Of a stretch of DNA of 64,000 nt, positions 1 to 49,442 are shown piece after piece. A program made the translations under genes and the position numbers. How positions within the stretch are numbered: the stretch's first letter is position 1; every line of letters starts with the position of its first letter. The stretch is from Saccoglossus kowalevskii. Lineage: Eukaryota > Hemichordata > Enteropneusta > Harrimaniidae. The stretch is from the NCBI RefSeq assembly GCF_000003605.2, contig NW_003149271.1:45933-109932 (forward strand). The letters are read 5' to 3'. The notes beneath the pieces are model-generated. The model saw only the letters and a program-made list of their open reading frames with translations, was not told the origin of the DNA and did no database searches.

Positions 1-3000
1 TGCACTGTAATATACATACCCCACATACTTCTACCATAAAATCTGTATATACCTCTTTCGAAATCAGTGTCTGCATTGCAACCTTGACTGAGATAAAGTC
101 CGATAAAAGTTTCTAGTAGAATACTCAAAACATGTAAACATCAATGTGTACTCAAAAGTGACTTGGCTCAGAATGAATTACATACAACATAAACTCGCAC
201 ACAACAATCAAACACTGAGATTATTTTTTTAATTTTGAAATTAATGGCTATTACAAACATTCATTTTGTGTTTTAATCGTAGGTTAATCAACAGTATGTT
301 TACGTAAGTTTAGTTACCTCAAACAAAACAAATCTCACTTGGTGCCACAGTGGTAACACCTCTTCTGTTGTAGAAGTAATCTACATGGTTAGATACCTTG
401 TATCAACACAGAAGTGTGAACTGTCTTGGCTGCAATGCGGATCCTGTTGTCGAAAGAGTTGTAAACAGTCATCTAACCAAAGACTATCTTCTCTATAGTC
501 ATTGATCTAACACACATTTCAAAAACGCGTGTTCGCCCTTGTCTGCACTATACATGTTTCAACGAAACGCTAAGTCGACTCGTTGACGTACAAGTTGCTT
601 CGAATGCTATTATACTTCACAAATTCACATTATCCTAATAATCCATTAGATCATTTTGTCGTGTTTCGTCTAATTTATTTCTACTTCCATCTGATTGCCA
701 TACTTCCTTGAAATGTCAATATGTTGTCGATTTGTTAAATGACGTCATCTCGAGCGATTTCCGCTATCGTGACTAACTTATTTTTTCTGGGAAAATGAGC
801 ATGACATGACGGTTTGTTTGCGTGAGAACACTGTAAGGTACTCATAACTGTCATACCAAATACGTTGTTACTTTCCATGTCAACTATTGTCAAAATTATG
901 AAGCTTATTCTATCGCCAAAACATATTGCATCTATTTAATAATTTATGTTATACGTATACCTACTTGGCACTATTACAAAATAAAGTGAGTTGAATATAA
1001 GAGATTAGATATGCCTATTTAGGGAGATTGGTTTAAAAACAATAGGAGTAGTGCCAGATAGTTGATATTTGACTTAATCTATTTTGTTGAAATGAATAGA
1101 ATGAAACAAACAGCGTTGGTGTAAAACTAAAAATTGAATTGTGCCCAGTGTTTGATATGTTATTGTAATATAAATATCACTCATTTTGCTTAGTTTCATA
1201 TTTATATATATATCATTCCATTTACGAGGCGACCTGGCGACGTACCTTGTTTAGACATTTCCTAAACAAGTAGAGACATCCTCTATTTATGTCGTTGGAA
1301 TTGACAATATATGTCCCAGAGGAGTATTTCATCAAAATCAATACCCCCCCCAATAACAGTATTTATAATGTTGATAGTTTGTGAATACAAACTGTAAATG
1401 CATAGAGTTAAAACCAATATTTAATTTTAGCAGCGTAATATGAGTAAAAACATTGTCCCAATGATTTACCATATTCTCGACAGCGGGGCATCCGACAATC
1501 GTGCAATCAACAGCTAAACAACGGAATGTTATTGGTAATATTGTTATACTGGCCAAAATCACGTTCATTTCTGGCCATTGCTTTCATGGGGAGTAAAAAC
1601 AACTATCATTGTCCTTACCCTAAAATGTGAATGCACAATGCAGACTAAAATAAATTTCCCACTCGTGTTTTTGTCCCGGGTTTGAACGCTCTTTTCTAAG
1701 CCTTTAAATTCTCATAGACTAACATGGCGATATTAAAAAGTATGACGTCAGTCCTCGGTCGAAAATTCACTTAGTCAAATTCGTAAAATCATCACGATTG
1801 CGGGCATAGAATATCCTCGAAAAACATGTAAAATATTGATATTCATAAAAGTGCATTGTGCCAACTCAAGCTTGATAATGTACGCAGAAACACGTGTGAG
1901 TTTTTGATAATATGGTTTATCTGCTAAAATCGCAGTTGTCGGCACTGGAGTCGGCCATGAAAACAATGAAAGCAGAATAAATAAAGTTGTATAGAAAAAT
2001 CTTGCAGCCTTTTCATTTTAAAATCCAGTGTTACGTTTATTTTTGTGGGATACCTATTCAGCCTGTGGATTACAAAATTGTAAGAAGAACAACAACAGAG
2101 ATCTTGTTATAAAATTCTTTGTAGAATAACTGTATCCATGAAAGCAATACCACGCTGCAATTAGTAATTTCAGAATGAAAACTAGGCCAATATAAGAACA
2201 TGTTACACTCAATAGAAAGATTAAAATAAATTCTGGTGATTCCTGGTATAATACATGTTACCCCGATAATCGAATACTGTCCTTGAAAATTATTTATCAT
2301 GTGACCGGAAATCGTAATTTATATAACAGTGAAGAACTTTCGATAACTAATAATTTGTAGTATTTTAAGTATTCGTTTGGTTATTGCATGACAGCGCCAG
2401 TGTACGCAAAGACTTAAGATACATCTAAAACAACTAAAACAATCATTGTTGCAAAATAATAATGAACGGCTATGATATCAACACTAATCTGGATTTGATA
2501 TAATCATACTGAGAGAAATGTACACCAATTTGTCAATCGTTTGAAACCAACAGTTTTCTATTTGTTAGGATCTCTACTTGAATGTTGAATTGGAGCAATG
2601 TCACTCCCATCTATTATTTATATGTGCAAGCAAGGAACATGTGCATGCTTATCAAACGTATCTCACTGCTGTCTGGAGACTGTTATAACAACATCTTGCT
2701 GATTTCCACAATCGTGTCTGCAATTGGCTACTTACCCCCAGGGAACGGGTGTACGATTTGTGAACGCTCTGCATGATATCTACATTGAAGTGAAACACAG
2801 ATCTGACTGTGCTCGTTTTTGTTCTGACAAATCAATGCAATGGCGTTGCACTATTTTGACCTTACTAAAACTATCTTTGAACTTCGAAGCATAAAAAAAA
2901 TACTTTAATTTTTATTGTTTTGCTGAAGCGGCGAATAGCTCCATTTCTACAGTTCCATGGCTGCTTAGATTATCTCATTACTGAAACAAACCCTACACAA

Positions 3001-6000
3001 ATGAAACAGTTAATTATAAAATTTCCGAAACATATTCCGAAACAATCGGCAATCAGCTACTGCGTCTCTTAGCAACAACGGCGTAATGTACTGCATCAAC
3101 GTAGAACCTTCATCACATCACCACGCAAGTTTGTTAATTACAAAAGTGAATAAACGCATTGAAGTGAATGCTTTTTATGCCGTGTATTTTTTCTACTCCC
3201 ACCGTGCATTGTATATGTACAATTCGAAACCTTTTTATTAGACTGCTTGTCTAGCAATATTATAAAGAGGTGGAAATTCATGTATGTCAAATGTTCGTGG
3301 ACAAAAAATGAATCTGGTAATACGAACGAGAAAATATATTCATTTCATAGTTGTTAATTCTTCCCCTACTTTGATACAATGATGTGAAAACATAAATATA
3401 ATTCAATTATTTGTTTGTTTCACATACAGCGAACTGAATAAGTGTCCCACGACTTTCCAAATTCAGCTGTGACATTCACTGCATCCCTACGCTAAAATTA
3501 GCCTTCCGTGAGCTTTGAGACAATGGGACTACTTCAGTAACATTGATAACTTATTCTGGGATATTTTAGGTTCATGACAATTATTTTTTTGGATCTTAGG
3601 CAGCGACGAATTTCATTAAAACAATTCACTGTATCCCAATCTGATTGAAACCCGATGAGGTTAGTTTCATTTTTTATTTCATTTTTTGTTTATTTATGAA
3701 AATATTTATGGTTTTGTTTGCCGTTGTTAAGTATGTTGAATATCGTATCTCGATCACCTTAACTACATCTGACTCAATGCATATGGCAATCTCGTGGATA
3801 TCTCGGGTAAGAATCAACCAATTAGAGCACGGATTACAGACTGCTTACGGAAAACTCAGGTAGGGTGATGAACGTTTCTTTATAGCCTCGTATTCTGCAT
3901 TTGTGTGTCAGTTTATCAAATTATCAGTCTAATTAATGTAAATCCCAAGTTTTATACTGAACTGCAGAATTCCTCATAGGTATGGCGACCGGTATATGAT
4001 ATAAAAAATAACAGCAAGTACCCCCCCCCCCAACAAAAAAATCATAATTAAACAAAATAGCAGCAAAAAATATAAAAGTTAAAGAAATCTGGAGCCTTTT
4101 CCCGCAAAGGATTTTAATCAGATTGGCTGTAGCCCAAGTTAAGTCGTAGGACGTTTATTCAGTTCGTAACACTGTCGTTGAGCTCTCCGCACAGCGAATA
4201 CAATATATTTATTCTACGTGATGCCGTGCTGTTATTATTAGTCATGCTAGACATTTTATTGTATAACCATTACCCACACTGAAAGACATGCAATAATTAC
4301 AGTACAGAGTTCGTTAAGGGTTATCGCAAACACTATTTGAATGGATTTGTTTGAAAACTCAAACAATTATTCTCAATCTGATGGACCACGGAATCGTGAA
4401 CTTATTCAATTAACAGTATGTATGGTAAGAAACGAAAGGTGAATATTGCATGAAATTATCAGGTGTTCATTCAAATAAAATAAATAATTACTGTAACATT
4501 AGGTAATATGATATTCAAATTAAAATAAACGGAAATCCTATTCTGTGTCACATGAATCATGTAATTCAATGGTCCAGTGTAAAATTGTGTTATATTTTCG
4601 TGGTGGTTTACTTTCAACGACGTGGTATACTCGCCTATGCCTCCAGTGGTGGTATATCTTCATAAGCATACGGCCCGACATGGTTCCGCGATGAACTATT
4701 TTTTTTTTCAGGCTTTATCTGACATTGCCAATGTCATACGTACAATGCATAATAAAAAGGGCACCTAAAGCCTAGTATAATGTCTTTCCTTAAACACTCT
4801 CATCTCCCCCGCCCATTCCATTAGTAGCGAGCGCAGGGAAGCGAGCTTTTTGGATAGCTTGTGTATAGAAGATAATGGAAGATATCTATATACCCTAAGA
4901 GTTGGAAAATGGTACACTTTCAGTCAATAGGCTCCACTATTTTGTTTTTTGTTTCATAAATTATGCGAAGCGAAACAGATCATTCATGATAACACATCTT
5001 CAGAATGTTGTTCAATGATAAGGCAATCGTTTCTTGGCAACGGACTGAAAAACGTTTGACTTTGAATAGTGTTTTGAGTCATTGTGATTCACGCGCTTCG
5101 ATTTTCTATGCTTACGTCAGTTTTATTTTTAGTGGGTCAATAATTAAACAGCTCGGCTGCAATTGCTCGTCAGGCATTATGACAATAACCACTGTTGCGG
5201 AGAGAGAAAATGAATATTGATAAAAAGTTTTATATCTAGAAAATGAAAACTGGTATAAAAACTGTAAATTGCATAAATGGAGCTCTTCCATCTGAACGTA
5301 TTATGTTTTTCCGCCCCCTGTCATGGCTAAACATCTTACAATTTAGTAGTACCTATTAGTGGTACACACAAACTTGTGTGTGCGATAGTGTTTCCAGATA
5401 TTTACAAATTACGAATGATTGCTCTGTACTACTAGACTACTAGACACAACAAATGGAGATAAATACTATTTATACGGTCAGAGAATAGCATATAAATATA
5501 CTTTCAGGATTGAATAAGATGGATTATAGTACTCCAAGTATAATCCGTTACAACTTAATCCGTCTGGTGGATTGGGATATTTTTTTCAAAATAGTAGAAC
5601 TTTGCTCACTAAATTGGTATTTTATTTTATTACTCGTACAAATGAATAACGATGTTCGTTGTAACGATGCTGGACGCAGTATCACCTATAATTTCATTGC
5701 TGGCTTGAGAATATTTTCTGTTTCACTTTGCTCTTGGTTGCTCTTTAATTTGGAGATGAACCTCACTTAACAGCAGAAACAGTGAGGAATACAGAAATAC
5801 CTCTCACATCTTATTCCGATTGGCAACAATCCTAATGTACACGCGTCATTGATTCGTTTATTTGGTGTGAACAATGAACAATAATGGACTGGATAACCCA
5901 ATCAGTAGGAAAAACCACGTGTCATCCATTACAGCGTGCAACAGTGGTTAGGGGGGGTTAACAGAAAACAAATTACTACCCAGAAGTACACGGTATACTC

Positions 6001-7412
6001 AGTAAGCGCCATTTACCTGGAGTCTGACAATGTTCTCTCAATTTCGTTGTTACATGCAAATCCTGTATGTTTAAATAACGTCATTTGATGGAGCAACAAT
6101 GATTGACACACGTCATAGTATTTACGTTACTCATCACCGATATTTACCGTAAAAAGGCTGTGTTCGTGTGAGCATAATATGACCCTACACATAATATATA
6201 CCCTGATAAAGGCAAAAAAACATATTATACAAAATTAAATAATGTACTAATGGAATAGCAAATAATTCACACAGAGAAATATATTTATGTTAAAATTTGA
6301 ACGTGGTTTACGGAAATTGCGGTTGAATGCGACTACCATGTGCATTAACGTAAATTACTTGGCCTCTTGTCGCTGACAAATGTTTACTTATCCACGCAAC
6401 ATAACGTAATAAGCGTTGTACAAGAAAAGTGGATTGAAAGCGAGGCTAAGTTTGGATACGTTACTCTTGTAGCGAGAAGAAGGTCACTAAGGACTTCTTA
6501 CCAGTGCTTACTGTGTTCTTGATAGCATTGGAGCTTATTGATTGGATAAATAACTTCTAGATATTTTTCAACAAGGCGCCCTGTCTCGTTTATTTAACAA
6601 AAAAATGAGAACAACATCATGCAACAATGAAACAAACCAGTCTGCAAATCTTGTAAATGTGCGAGAGGAGAAAAAAGATTACCCCCCACCCCAAAAAAGG
6701 AACAACTTACTTTGATGAATTTATTTGACGTCGTTTATACGTACTGAAAATCGTGACATGTTTACAGGTGAAGAAGCCTTACCGCTGTCACATGCTTGCC
6801 GGGGGCTCTGATCAAGGCAAGTGATGCGTGTTACCTTACGAGCCCGCGCTTCATCCGCCTCTATTGCGTATACACATACGCTCCGAACACAGATTGCTCT
6901 TATCAAACTCCCGATGCACATATAATATACGAAGATCACAATACTAATTAATAGCCAAATGAAACAAATACGACTAATCGCTATGTACAGTTGTCATTTT
7001 ACGTCATCCAGTTCGGTCCATGTCACTTTCCAGAGCTGCCATTATTCATTCAAGTACAAGTACAATTCAGTATTTCAGATGCATGATATCACGCAACCTT
7101 TATTGCTGCGCAGCCTCAAAAACAAATTTCATGTTGTACTGGAATATGATGGCGGATAAAGGCAGCTGACCGTACTAAGAACACCTTCATGTTATTTCAT
7201 TTATACAACACCGCCCTCAGCGTTATGAGGTACTTTCAATACGTTATATTAAGGCAGCACATATTCATTCGCTTAAAGTGTGGCGTCAGTTGTCCCCATA
7301 GCAATATAATCTGAACGACGATTTAGAGGGAGTATACGCACACAGCCATGGTTACCAACAGACAAAAAAACATTATTATTTGCAATATGACGCATTATAC
7401 GAAATACTGTAG
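1..7412. other. upstream non-coding region
   Basis: About 7.4 kb of AT-rich DNA with short poly-C and poly-T runs. The open frames are all short (at most 86 codons), AT-driven and without recognisable motifs on either strand. I see no exon, RNA gene or bounded transposon. The promoter of rGC-A may lie at its right end, but no clear core element was found. Confidence 0.6.
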
Positions 7413-7420
7413 AACACGTT

Positions 7421-7530
7421 CAGTGGCGGATCCAGAAGGGGGCCAGGGGGCCAGGCGATTTACGCTCCGTATATCTTAAGCGAAGCTTGGATCCCCCCCC
7501 CCCCAATACATTTTGCTGGATCCGCCACTG
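7421..7530. mobile_element. hAT-type MITE
   Basis: 110 bp with perfect 15-bp inverted ends, CAGTGGCGGATCCAG and CTGGATCCGCCACTG, flanked by a perfect 8-bp direct repeat AACACGTT (7413-7420 and 7531-7538). The 8-bp duplication and CAGTGGCG-type ends are hAT hallmarks. Non-coding, with a poly-C run in the centre. The perfect duplication suggests a fairly recent insertion. Confidence 0.93.
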
Positions 7531-7547
7531 AACACGTTGAAATAGCT

Positions 7548-7731
7548 GCATGCAATTTTAGCGGATTTGACTCTTGGCATGAATTAACAGAATCTTAATT
7601 TAGCTAAAATGTCGATTATCTCCATGTGAAAATAAACTTTCTGTTAAATTAGCCACATCTTGAATTAGCGAAATTACAGATTAGCTAAATTAGCTAAAAT
7701 AACATGCTAGCTAAAAAGACATGTTTTACAG
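7548..7731. mobile_element. relative of the TTTAGCTAA/TTTACAG MITE, partial
   Basis: Repeated TTAGCTAAA/TTAGCGAAA words lead to the end GCTAAAAAGACATGTTTTACAG followed by TA (7732-7733). This matches the end of the element at 61880-62205 (GCTAAAAAGACATTTTTTAC). The left end is unclear. It lies 500 bases upstream of the rGC-A start codon. Confidence 0.55.
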
Positions 7732-8230
7732 TAGGTTTGTAAATAAGAATATATTGGTTGTCATTGCTTTGTGATGTTTGGAACAAAATCGGTAATATAC
7801 GCATATAAAATATGTCTAGTAATATTTGCACTACATGGAAAAATTCGAAATAATTTAAAAGGTTCAATTTTAATTTGTCATACTGCAGCGGCTATGTAAT
7901 ACATGTGAATTGGCATGTACGTTAGGGCTTTACTATTGGCTGACAGCGTTCGCACACTTGGTTTGCGCCAACGGCATACCGTAAAATGAGTTAATATATG
8001 CCGATCACTTAGGCACCGTTCATTCTACTACTTAGCCAGGGATGCACGGAACAGAGTTGCCATTGTAGTCGTGAACATCTTCTGATACACTGCCTTTGTC
8101 GGTAGTAATCTCTACTGGTTATCATTACATATTCGACATCAGGCATATAGCTGGAAGAAATCTATATCACAAGTTCGTTCACGATTGTACCACTGAAAAA
8201 AATCGAGTCTCTCGGATCTTTTCCATCACT

Positions 8231-44781
<36,551 letters not shown>

Positions 44782-44930
44782 CGGGCACTGTTTCACTCAC
44801 TGTGTGGAGTGTAGTCCCCGGATGCTATCACACTGCGACATACATTTAGTGGCAGGCAATCTTTACGTCAAGTTTCTTATTGTCACAGTGATGGAGAGTA
44901 GGATCAGTTACTCTCCTAGATCCCAACGCG

Positions 44931-44936
44931 AATAAA
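44931..44936 (+). promoter_or_regulatory. candidate polyadenylation signal of rGC-A
   Basis: The first AATAAA downstream of the stop, 150 bases away. Position and motif fit a poly(A) signal; this is not proof of use. Confidence 0.45.
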
Positions 44937-44992
44937 GAAGAAACATCTACTATCTACCGGCCGCCATTTTTTTTATCGCGATTCAGCCAATA

Positions 44993-45202
44993 ATGATGTC
45001 ACAAACCACGTACACAGCTGAGGAATCCAAGATGGTCGACAAGTTTCATGGCACTTTGTGTTACGACCATGAGGATGAGACGAAACTTATTCAAAATACC
45101 GAGAAATATTTACATGAGTTGTTATTTAAACTTAACGGAACTGTTGTTGTGGAATTTCTAGAAACTGCAAACGCCAAATATGTGACAGACAAATCAGCAT
45201 AA
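44993..45202 (+). CDS. small open reading frame, unrecognised
   Basis: A 69-residue frame beginning with two ATGs and ending in TAA. The composition is more protein-like than the surrounding AT-rich frames: acidic and mixed (KFHGTLCYDHEDETKLIQNT, then KYLHELLFKLNGTVVVEFLE). There is no signal peptide, membrane segment or family motif that I know. It lies 211 bases beyond the rGC-A stop and just past its candidate poly(A) signal. There is no counterpart behind rGC-B. It may be an exon fragment of a decayed gene, part of the repeat-rich spacer, or chance. Confidence 0.25.
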   Translation: MMSQTTYTAEESKMVDKFHGTLCYDHEDETKLIQNTEKYLHELLFKLNGTVVVEFLETANAKYVTDKSA

Positions 45203-45679
45203 ACGCACGCTTTTAACCGGCGAACCACATTTGTCACATGTATATTGTATGTATATTTCAACGCTAAAATATTCTAAATTTAGAAGTGTTATGATTCAAC
45301 CAGTCTATATGATCATTTTCATTCCAATTTCTTATATTATTTTAGTCATGTTAGCAATGTAACTATAGCAACGTGATTACAGTAACGTCAACTAAATTAC
45401 AAAATTGTGAAAGACTACAGTGTTTACCTCATACTTGAACTTGAATTAACAACCTGTTTAATGCGTACTGACCTCAATGGAGGCATCGTCATCGACGAGT
45501 TCGTCAAAAATACACAATTTATGTGTTGCGCACGAACAAGGTGTATCTATCCTTGTACATACTCACTTGCAGAGGCGAGCAAATAAAACTACTGCTGCAG
45601 TACGGGAAACTTGAAACATGGTTGTGGTACTTATATGACAAAAAAATGATATAGAAGTATGTCACAGAACGATGATTGA

Positions 45680-46500
45680 AGCCTGTATCACTTGTATCAC
45701 AATATCGAAGCAGGAACACACAGGGTACGCGTTAGAAATGATGCACCCCAACTATCCTCAGTCTGTCCAATTTATAGGCATAAATGGCCCAGATTTAGGG
45801 ACATCACCTGGGTTTCCACATGTGTCAATCAGAATGTGATCTTGCTAGCAGTTGTGTCACGTAGGCAACTCAGTAGATCATAAATATCCTTTGTTATTCA
45901 GATAACAGCACATCTGGTAGGTTCCTATTGTCCTTCCAAAGCTGTAAACACCCTGTGTTATGTAAATCACAGCACACCTGGTAGATTCCAACTGTCCTTC
46001 CAGAGTTGGATACAAGTATGACTTGTCAATTACCTTTATTACATGTATCACACGGCAATGCACACAGATTCTTCCCATGATTCCATGCACACTTATATTT
46101 GCGGGGTTTGAGGTAATATAACAAAAACATATAACAAAGAATTCTGACATTGCCCCCTCATCAAGACTGAACATGGCACATTTTCAGTCCAATAATCATC
46201 ATCAACTGCCAATAAATTCCACTTCTGACACCAAAATGTCATTTGCTACGAAAGGAACGTGGTGTGTAGGAAACTTCAACTCGCTTGGCAGATAACACTT
46301 ACACTGTAAAGATACCAGGTTTGACCCGAAATAGTACACAATTAGTTCATTACAGATAGTCCAAGTTTATCCACCGTAACGGGAAGCTGAGTTAACGCCT
46401 TGCTGCCCCCTTCTACAAAATCTTACATATTTTCTAATAAAACTCTAAACAAGCGACCAGCCAATCGCTGCAGCCGTTGATCACGTGGTTACCAGGGACG
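45680..46500 (-). mobile_element. LTR-retrotransposon remnant, tRNA-Leu primed (fossil)
   Basis: Read on the - strand, a primer-binding-site-like motif complementary to the 3' end of tRNA-Leu with its CCA (about 46221-46235) directly follows sequence resembling a 5' LTR end. Only about 55 bases further on is a purine-rich tract (about 46155-46167), then sequence beginning TGTCAGAATTC that resembles the start of the other LTR. No gag or pol remains between them. tRNA-Leu priming is used by some Gypsy-group elements; the family is otherwise undetermined. The element looks old and reduced. The outer limits given are approximate. Confidence 0.4.
45900..46014. repeat. two-unit tandem repeat, period about 64 bp
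   Basis: Units near 45904 and 45968 share CAGCACAYCTGGTAGRTTCC and ACTGTCCTTCCA-like words, with about 80% similarity by eye. They lie inside the proposed LTR remnant and could be internal LTR repeats. Confidence 0.6.
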
Positions 46501-47296
46501 TGTCTCAAGGTTGAAGCATTGCGAAATTGCCACTACTAATAAATACAAATAGTAAACAATGTATTTATAAAATTTCTGTAATATACGTTTATAATGTCTA
46601 AACATTCAAGTTGCTTATCCTAAATAGTACATAAACGTCGTGTGAACCAAACGTGCGTATGTGATGCCATTATGGTAACATGTACCACTGATAGTATTTT
46701 ATACAGTGTTAATTTGCTAGAGCAATTTCAAGTTAAGTTCTTGCTCAAATCGTTAGCCTTAACACTGTTACTTTTGCCGTGCCAATGTGTTAACATTAAC
46801 AGTAACTGTGGTAATTTTCGAACTCTTAAAATGTGGGGAATAATGATATCTAATCAATCACAGTATGTCAAGAACCGTCATTACGCGATTTTAATAGCTA
46901 ATATATCATAGTAAAGTAAGTAACCAGCTTGACATTTCGAGACCATCTCACAGAAAAAGAATCAGTTACAAAAATGTTTCTCTTGTTTTGCCATTGTGTG
47001 AATTGAACATGTGAGTGCCATAAACAGTATTTAAAGAGCAAATCTCTTTAAACATATTTATTGTACCCAACACATCGTGCAATAATTATACACAATCAAT
47101 CATCGTTTTTTAGGAGCTACCATGACCCCAAGTTTTAGTGACATCCAAAATAGAAAATAGAAAATATAATGATGATAGCTACAGCCAGTGTGTTTTCAAG
47201 CTGCGCACAGTAATCAAGATCAAGTTCAAGATCCTCTAAGATTTTAGAAAATATTATCTTAAACAGAATTCGTGGTTTTCTGAAATAGTTGATGCT

Positions 47297-48326
47297 GAAT
47301 TTGGGTTTAAACCTGGACACTCTACGAACATGTGTATTTATGCTATGAAAAAAATCATCATCATCATTCATATAATAGCACGCATGCTATTATATATATG
47401 CATGTTTTTTAGATGCCACCAAGGCATTTGACCGTGTCAGGCATTGATCCCTGTTTAAAAAGTTGATTGACATGGGTTGTCTACCTGGTAATATTATTCA
47501 CATTTTATTTGTTTGGTATCGTACTCATCTGTTCACTGTTCGCTTGGGAAATTCTACTTCTACCTTGTTTTCTGTTGAAAACAGCGTTCGGCAAGGTAGC
47601 ATTATTTCGCTTTTACTTTTCAACGTGTATAATGATGACCTCAGTTCCCGTTTAAAGTAATAAAAAATGGGCTGTTACGTGGGCAGCATTTTTATCAACC
47701 ATCTGATGTATGCCGATGACATGGTTATCCTTAGCCCGTCCATCCGTGGTTTGCGAACCATCGTTAATGTTTGCTATAAATATGGGTCGGTCTTCGATAT
47801 TATTTACCATCCTAAGAAGTCTGAATGTATGTACTTTATTTCACGGAAGAGTGTTTTAGAAGCATTGTGATTCCACCCGTATATCGAGGTGACTCTAAAC
47901 TGAAAATTGTGCACCAGTTCGTTTATTTAGGATTTGTCGTTGCTGATAATTGCATGTATGATGAGGACATAACACGACAGATTTGATCATTCCACGACAG
48001 AGCCAATATATTGTTCCGACCATTTTCTAGCTGCAGTAGTGATGTTAACATTACATTGTTCCGAACCTTTTGGTTTCAACATAGTCGTAAATTTATTTAT
48101 GATCGCCGTGTTTGCATATAATAATGCATTTCGTGTATTCCTTAGTCGGCCCAGGGACTGTAGTGCTAGCGGCATGTTTGTGTCCTCCGACATTCCCACA
48201 ATTGATGCTATTAGACGAAACATGCTTTTTTATACACGTCTAACTAAAAGTGATAATAGAATTGTTGCAGTGCTTTTATCATCAAACACGCATTATGTTC
48301 GAGGTTTTTCGTGTTCTTTACCTTAA
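47297..48326 (+). pseudogene. LINE (non-LTR) reverse transcriptase fragment, broken
   Basis: Reverse-transcriptase blocks occur in order on the + strand in shifting frames: EFGFKPGHSTNMCIYA (from 47297), FLDATKAFDRVRH (from 47411), FVWYRTHLFTVRLGNST, VRQGSIISLLLFNVYNDDLS, then HLMYADDMVILSPSIRGLRT with the catalytic YADD box (near 47707), PKKSECMYF, and the C-terminal block AYNNAFRVFLSRPRDCSASG up to 48326. At least two in-frame stops (after VRH and after the SSRLK block) and several frame changes separate the blocks, so it cannot be active. The endonuclease and 5' half are absent. The style is Jockey/CR1-like; I cannot fix the clade. Confidence 0.85.
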
Positions 48327-48410
48327 ACTCATGTATACACCACAGCTACGCTAGAACAATGAATTGGCGATCCGCTCCGCTAGGATTGCCCTTATAATCA
48401 CTTTTGTCGT

Positions 48411-48449
48411 TTTGTGTGTGTGTGTGTGTGTGTGTGTGTCTGTGTGTGT
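48411..48449. repeat. (GT)n microsatellite
   Basis: About 19 GT units with one interruption near 48440, just inside the left arm of the inverted-repeat module. Confidence 0.95.
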
Positions 48450-48499
48450 ACATTTCCAGTGTTCCAGTGTTCACGTATTATTTCTTCTGTGATTTTTTT

Positions 48500-48940
48500 G
48501 GCTTGGCCGATTTCGTTCAAACTTGGCAGGTAGGTCACACCTTAACCCTAGTTATAAGAAAAAATCTGAAAAAAATTTTTGCCCCACCGTTGCCATAGCA
48601 ACAGCAAAAAAACTGATTTTTGGATAGCTTCGCGCCAAATGTATCTCCTCCTACAAATTTGGGATAAAACACTTCAAACATAGCTCATTCTACTCAGCTT
48701 GAGTGTGGGCACAAAGTTACCATTTGAATTTTTGATATCTGTTTTTATTACCGAGAAATTTGACCCCAAAGTTGGGGTAACTTTTCACCAGCAACGGCTC
48801 GGCTGGTTTTGTTCATACTTCACAGGTAGGTCGTGCCGTCACTAATTGGAAAAAAATCCTGGCCCACCACTGCCATTGCAACATCCAAAAACTGATTTTT
48901 GAATACTTTCGCCCCAAATGTATTACCTCCTACCAGTTTT
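48500..48940. repeat. diverged tandem units, period about 290 bp
   Basis: Two units share GGCTYGGCYGRTTTYGTTCA near their start, then CAGGTAGGTC, GCCCACC, TTGCCAT, AACTGATTTTTG and CGCCMAATGTAT in the same order (starts about 48499 and 48794). The array runs towards the N gap, which suggests that further units are collapsed there. Confidence 0.7.
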
Positions 48941-49040
48941 GTACACAGTCAGCTGGCATCGGTGTCGCTGGGTGTATATGATAAAGGGAAGTTGTGCAAC
49001 CAAATTTGCCGAGTTCGCAGTTTTTCGCCAATAAAAAAAT

Positions 49041-49442
49041 NNNNNNNNNNNNNNNNNNNNNNNNNNNNNNNNNNNNNNNNNNNNNNNNNNNNNNNNNNNN
49101 NNNNNNNNNNNNNNNNNNNNNNNNNNNNNNNNNNNNNNNNNNNNNNNNNNNNNNNNNNNNNNNNNNNNNNNNNNNNNNNNNNNNNNNNNNNNNNNNNNNN
49201 NNNNNNNNNNNNNNNNNNNNNNNNNNNNNNNNNNNNNNNNNNNNNNNNNNNNNNNNNNNNNNNNNNNNNNNNNNNNNNNNNNNNNNNNNNNNNNNNNNNN
49301 NNNNNNNNNNNNNNNNNNNNNNNNNNNNNNNNNNNNNNNNNNNNNNNNNNNNNNNNNNNNNNNNNNNNNNNNNNNNNNNNNNNNNNNNNNNNNNNNNNNN
49401 NNNNNNNNNNNNNNNNNNNNNNNNNNNNNNNNNNNNNNNNNN
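49041..49442. other. assembly gap, 402 N
   Basis: A gap of 402 N inside the tandem-repeat module. The size is not a round placeholder, so it may be estimated from read pairs. Reading frames reported across it are artefacts. Confidence 0.99.

Larger units (their letters stand above)
45203..47296. other. spacer between the convergent cyclase genes, left part
   Basis: Contains the LTR remnant described separately and otherwise unassigned AT-rich DNA. Open frames such as 46642-46911 show no recognisable protein. Confidence 0.6.

Noticed and set aside
8096-8230. Upstream extension of rGC-A exon 1 starting at a TTG
   Set aside because: The frame is open from 8075, but no ATG occurs before 8231, and the hydrophobic leader follows 8231 directly. 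A non-ATG start is not needed.
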